Shown here piece by piece: positions 11,477 through 13,537 of a stretch of 13,537 nucleotides of DNA; position 1 is the first letter of the stretch, and each line of letters opens with the position of its first letter. The notes beneath the pieces are model-generated. The model was given only the letters and a program-made list of their open reading frames with translations, had not been told where the DNA came from and did not search any database. A program made the position numbers and the translations under genes. The stretch spans positions 1-13,537 of the forward strand of contig CAKZZK010000037.1 of the NCBI GenBank assembly GCA_937885235.1, in the 5' to 3' direction. This DNA is from an uncultured Treponema sp. (GTDB lineage: Bacteria; Spirochaetota; Spirochaetia; Treponematales; Treponemataceae).

Positions 11477-13396
11477 ATGAAGACAGAAACCTTTGAAACC
11501 AACACGACGGAAACGAATCCGCAGAAGCTGATAGACACCTTTTTCACGCAGTACGCGGAGCTCTATGTCGGCGAGGATGAAGAAAAAATCCGCAGCGCAT
11601 GGGACTATCTCATCGCAAAGACAGGGGACATAAAGCGCAAGTGCGGGCTGCCGTATTATCTGCATCCCATGCGCGTCGCATGCGTGCTGGCGGGAAGCCA
11701 CCTTGGCAGCGATGCCATCATCGCAGCTTTCTTCCATAATATACTCGATGTTGACAACGACTGCCTGCCAGAAATCGAAAAAAAGTTCGGCAAAGATGTC
11801 GCGAAAATCTGCTCCGGCACAGCAAAGATAACGGGGCTCAAAATCAACAGCAAGACCATGCAGGAAGCAGACTCTATCCGCAAGATGCTTTTTGCCATGG
11901 TCGATGACATCCGCGTTATCCTCGTAAAGCTTGCCGACCGCCTTGACCGTATGAGGAACCTCAAATCCGTGGACAAGGAGGCACAGCGGACGGTGGCTCA
12001 CGAAGTCATAGACATCTGGGCACCGCTTGCGGGCAGGCTTGGTATGAACGGCGTAAAAAACGAACTGGAGGACTTGAGCCTCAAGTACACCAATCCCGAG
12101 GCATTCCAGCAGATAAAGGCCATCGTAGCGCAGAAAAAAGGCGAGCGGGACGGCTATCTGCAGGAGGCTGTCAAAAAAATCCAAACGGCTTCAGAACAGG
12201 CAGGCATTCAAGTGAGCATCAAGAGCCGCGCCAAGCATTTTTATTCTATATACCAGAAGATGCGGAAGCGCAACAAGGAGCCGGGGGAGCTGTATGACTT
12301 GCTCGCCCTGCGCATCATCTGCGCCACCGAAAGCGAATGCTACACGCTCATCGGCATAGTGCACAGCCTGTGGAAGCCACTTGACGGACGATTCAAGGAC
12401 TATATCGCCATGCCTAAAGCTAACGGTTACCAGTCCCTGCACACGACGGTGATGTGCGAGGGCAAGTCTCTTGAAATACAGATCCGCACGGAGGCAATGA
12501 ACAACATAGCCGAGCGCGGCGTTGCTTCCCACTGGCTCTACAAAAAAGGCACAAACCACGACATGGTGAAAGCCGAAGACCTGAGCATCATCAACCAGCT
12601 GCGGGAGCTGCGGGACGAGCACCTGAGCGATGAGCACTTTTTCAAACAGCTTAAAGAAGAGCTGCTTGGCGATGAAATCTACGTCTTTACCCCGCGGGGA
12701 GACGTAAAGCAGCTGCCCTCAGGGGCGAATGCCATAGACTTTGCCTATGCCATCCATTCCGAAGTGGGGGAAAAGGTAGTGGGCGCGAAGGCTGACGGCA
12801 AAATTATTCCGCTCACCGCGCCGCTCCAGAACACGCAGATCATTGAAATCCTCACCAATCCGCAGGCACACCCCACGCAGGGACAGCTAAAGGCAGTGCG
12901 GACGAGCAAGGCACGGCAGAAAATCCATGCATGGCTTTCGGAAAACGACCCTACATTCATCGACCGCGAGGCAGAAGAAAAGCGCGCCGCCGAAATTGCC
13001 GCAAACACACTGCATTCAAAGCAGGTGGCGGAAAAGCTCACCGCGGAGCGCAAGAAGGCTCCCCACAAGACGGAGGAGCCGAACTATACGGGAAAAATCC
13101 GCATAGACAATTCCACGAACTTTTTCATCACGATTGCCCAGTGCTGCAATCCTAAACCCGGCGACCCCATCGCGGGTTACATCTCCCGCAAGCGGGGGAT
13201 CACAATACACGCCGCATCCTGCCTCACCTTCCTGCGCATTCCCGACATTGAGCACCGGCGGGTAGACGTGGCATGGGACATGAGCGACAGCACGTCCAGC
13301 CGCCGCGAGCAAAAGCAGCAGGAAAAGCGCGAAATCGAAAAGGAGAAAAGCAAAAAACGGCAGATAGCGCTCACCCAGTACCAGAAGCTGCGCTGA
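11477..13396 (+). CDS. relA: RelA/SpoT-type (p)ppGpp synthetase with degenerate hydrolase domain and no ACT domain
   Basis: A 639-residue long RSH protein of the stringent response. The HD hydrolase region (about 45-200) is recognisable but damaged: H63 is kept, the HD pair reads H87-N88, the following ED pair reads D-V (91-92), and ADRL-HNM reads ADRL-DRM (153-159). The synthetase (about 245-355) looks intact: ELYDLLALR at 271-279, RFKD at 305-308, NGYQSLHTT at 316-324 and LEIQIRT at 332-338; the usual MH after it is MN (341-342). A TGS domain occupies about 399-459 and a zinc-finger/CC region 540-585 (AQCCNPKPGD, C582). The protein then ends in a charged, probably helical tail (about 603-639) instead of the ACT domain. 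It starts at ATG 11477 after AAGGCGG at 11464-11470. Inference: mainly or only a synthetase, despite the RXKD motif typical of bifunctional enzymes. rel or spoT would be equally fair names. Confidence 0.93.
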   Translation: MKTETFETNTTETNPQKLIDTFFTQYAELYVGEDEEKIRSAWDYLIAKTGDIKRKCGLPYYLHPMRVACVLAGSHLGSDAIIAAFFHNILDVDNDCLPEIEKKFGKDVAKICSGTAKITGLKINSKTMQEADSIRKMLFAMVDDIRVILVKLADRLDRMRNLKSVDKEAQRTVAHEVIDIWAPLAGRLGMNGVKNELEDLSLKYTNPEAFQQIKAIVAQKKGERDGYLQEAVKKIQTASEQAGIQVSIKSRAKHFYSIYQKMRKRNKEPGELYDLLALRIICATESECYTLIGIVHSLWKPLDGRFKDYIAMPKANGYQSLHTTVMCEGKSLEIQIRTEAMNNIAERGVASHWLYKKGTNHDMVKAEDLSIINQLRELRDEHLSDEHFFKQLKEELLGDEIYVFTPRGDVKQLPSGANAIDFAYAIHSEVGEKVVGAKADGKIIPLTAPLQNTQIIEILTNPQAHPTQGQLKAVRTSKARQKIHAWLSENDPTFIDREAEEKRAAEIAANTLHSKQVAEKLTAERKKAPHKTEEPNYTGKIRIDNSTNFFITIAQCCNPKPGDPIAGYISRKRGITIHAASCLTFLRIPDIEHRRVDVAWDMSDSTSSRREQKQQEKREIEKEKSKKRQIALTQYQKLR

Positions 13397-13401
13397 TAAA
13401 A

Positions 13402-13424
13402 TCACAAAAAATCAGCTTTTGTGA
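13402..13424. repeat. Inverted repeat between the relA-type gene and the tRNA promoter
   Basis: Perfect eight-base arms TCACAAAA (13402-13409) and TTTTGTGA (13417-13424) around a seven-base loop. It begins five bases after the stop codon and ends ten bases before the -35 box. The stem is AT-rich, and no T-run follows on the plus strand, so it could be a weak terminator or a protein-binding site. Confidence 0.5.
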
Positions 13425-13434
13425 ATAAAAGCTA

Positions 13435-13463
13435 TTGACAGTTTTTTTCAAATGCCTTATTAT
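13435..13463 (+). promoter_or_regulatory. Strong housekeeping promoter for the tRNA gene
   Basis: A perfect TTGACA (13435-13440), a 17-base spacer and TATTAT (13458-13463, one mismatch from TATAAT). Transcription should start near 13470 and give a leader of about 42 bases before the tRNA. The leader contains a small hairpin (CCAG 13480-13483 with CTGG 13490-13493) and would be removed by processing. Confidence 0.8.
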
Positions 13464-13512
13464 CGGTGACATAGTTAATCCAGTGCACTCTGGGCAGCTG
13501 TGAAAGATTAAT

Positions 13513-13537
13513 GCGGAAATAGCGCAGTGGTAGAGCG
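13513..13537 (+). tRNA. 5' part of a tRNA gene, probably tRNA-Gly, cut by the window end
   Basis: The last 25 bases read as the start of a tRNA: a seven-base acceptor strand GCGGAAA, T8-A9, a D-stem strand GCGC, then AGTGGTAGA and the return strand GCG. The GCGGAAA start and the AGTGGTAGAG D-arm are typical of bacterial tRNA-Gly. The anticodon lies outside the window, so the isotype is an inference. A strong promoter sits upstream. Confidence 0.8.

Noticed and set aside
11462..12184. Minus-strand open frame of 240 codons opposite the start of the relA-type gene
   Set aside because: Antisense to conserved hydrolase-region sequence and would end inside the promoter/leader of that gene; no family resemblance.
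13402..13424. Rho-independent terminator after the relA-type gene
   Set aside because: The stem is mostly A-T and is followed by ATAAAAGC, not a T-run, on the plus strand; listed only as an inverted repeat.

Overview
The window looks like chromosomal DNA from a spirochaete, most likely a Treponema or close relative. The main reason is a gene that matches what I recall of the spirochaete-restricted 'spiro-SPASM' family (6208-7863), backed by a periplasmic amidase with a copper-amine-oxidase-N-like stalk and a SpsF-type surface-glycan enzyme. Base composition is moderately GC-rich by eye. I cannot name a species from sequence alone. Coding density is very high, no gene-free stretch reaches 300 bases, and there is no sign of phage, insertion sequence or CRISPR.

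Left half (21-7863, minus strand): one tightly packed five-gene cluster read right to left. It encodes a spiro-SPASM protein, a family-2-like glycosyltransferase, a three-part fusion (SpsF-type cytidylyltransferase, PseG-like glycosyl-nucleotide hydrolase/transferase and zinc-ribbon methyltransferase), an ATP-grasp ligase with an unexplained C-terminal domain, and an exported N-acetylmuramoyl-L-alanine amidase. Each gene overlaps the next: 26 bases once, then ATGA-type 4-base overlaps three times. The set suggests a conserved pathway that activates, modifies and transfers a sugar, ending with cell-wall remodelling. The substrate cannot be read from sequence.

Right half (7913-13396, plus strand): DNA repair followed by the stringent response. 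xseA and xseB encode the two subunits of exonuclease VII, and mutL follows xseB after 3 bases. Then comes a rel (RelA/SpoT-type) gene with its own good promoter. A very strong promoter at 13435-13463 drives a tRNA gene, probably tRNA-Gly, that runs off the end of the window.

The two halves diverge from about 50 bases (7864-7912), where candidate -10 elements for the two directions overlap. The most interesting points are the radical-SAM-like protein that has lost two of its three cluster cysteines, the three-domain sugar enzyme, a Rel protein with a damaged hydrolase site and no ACT domain, and xse/mutL starts that lack ribosome-binding sites and may be leaderless.
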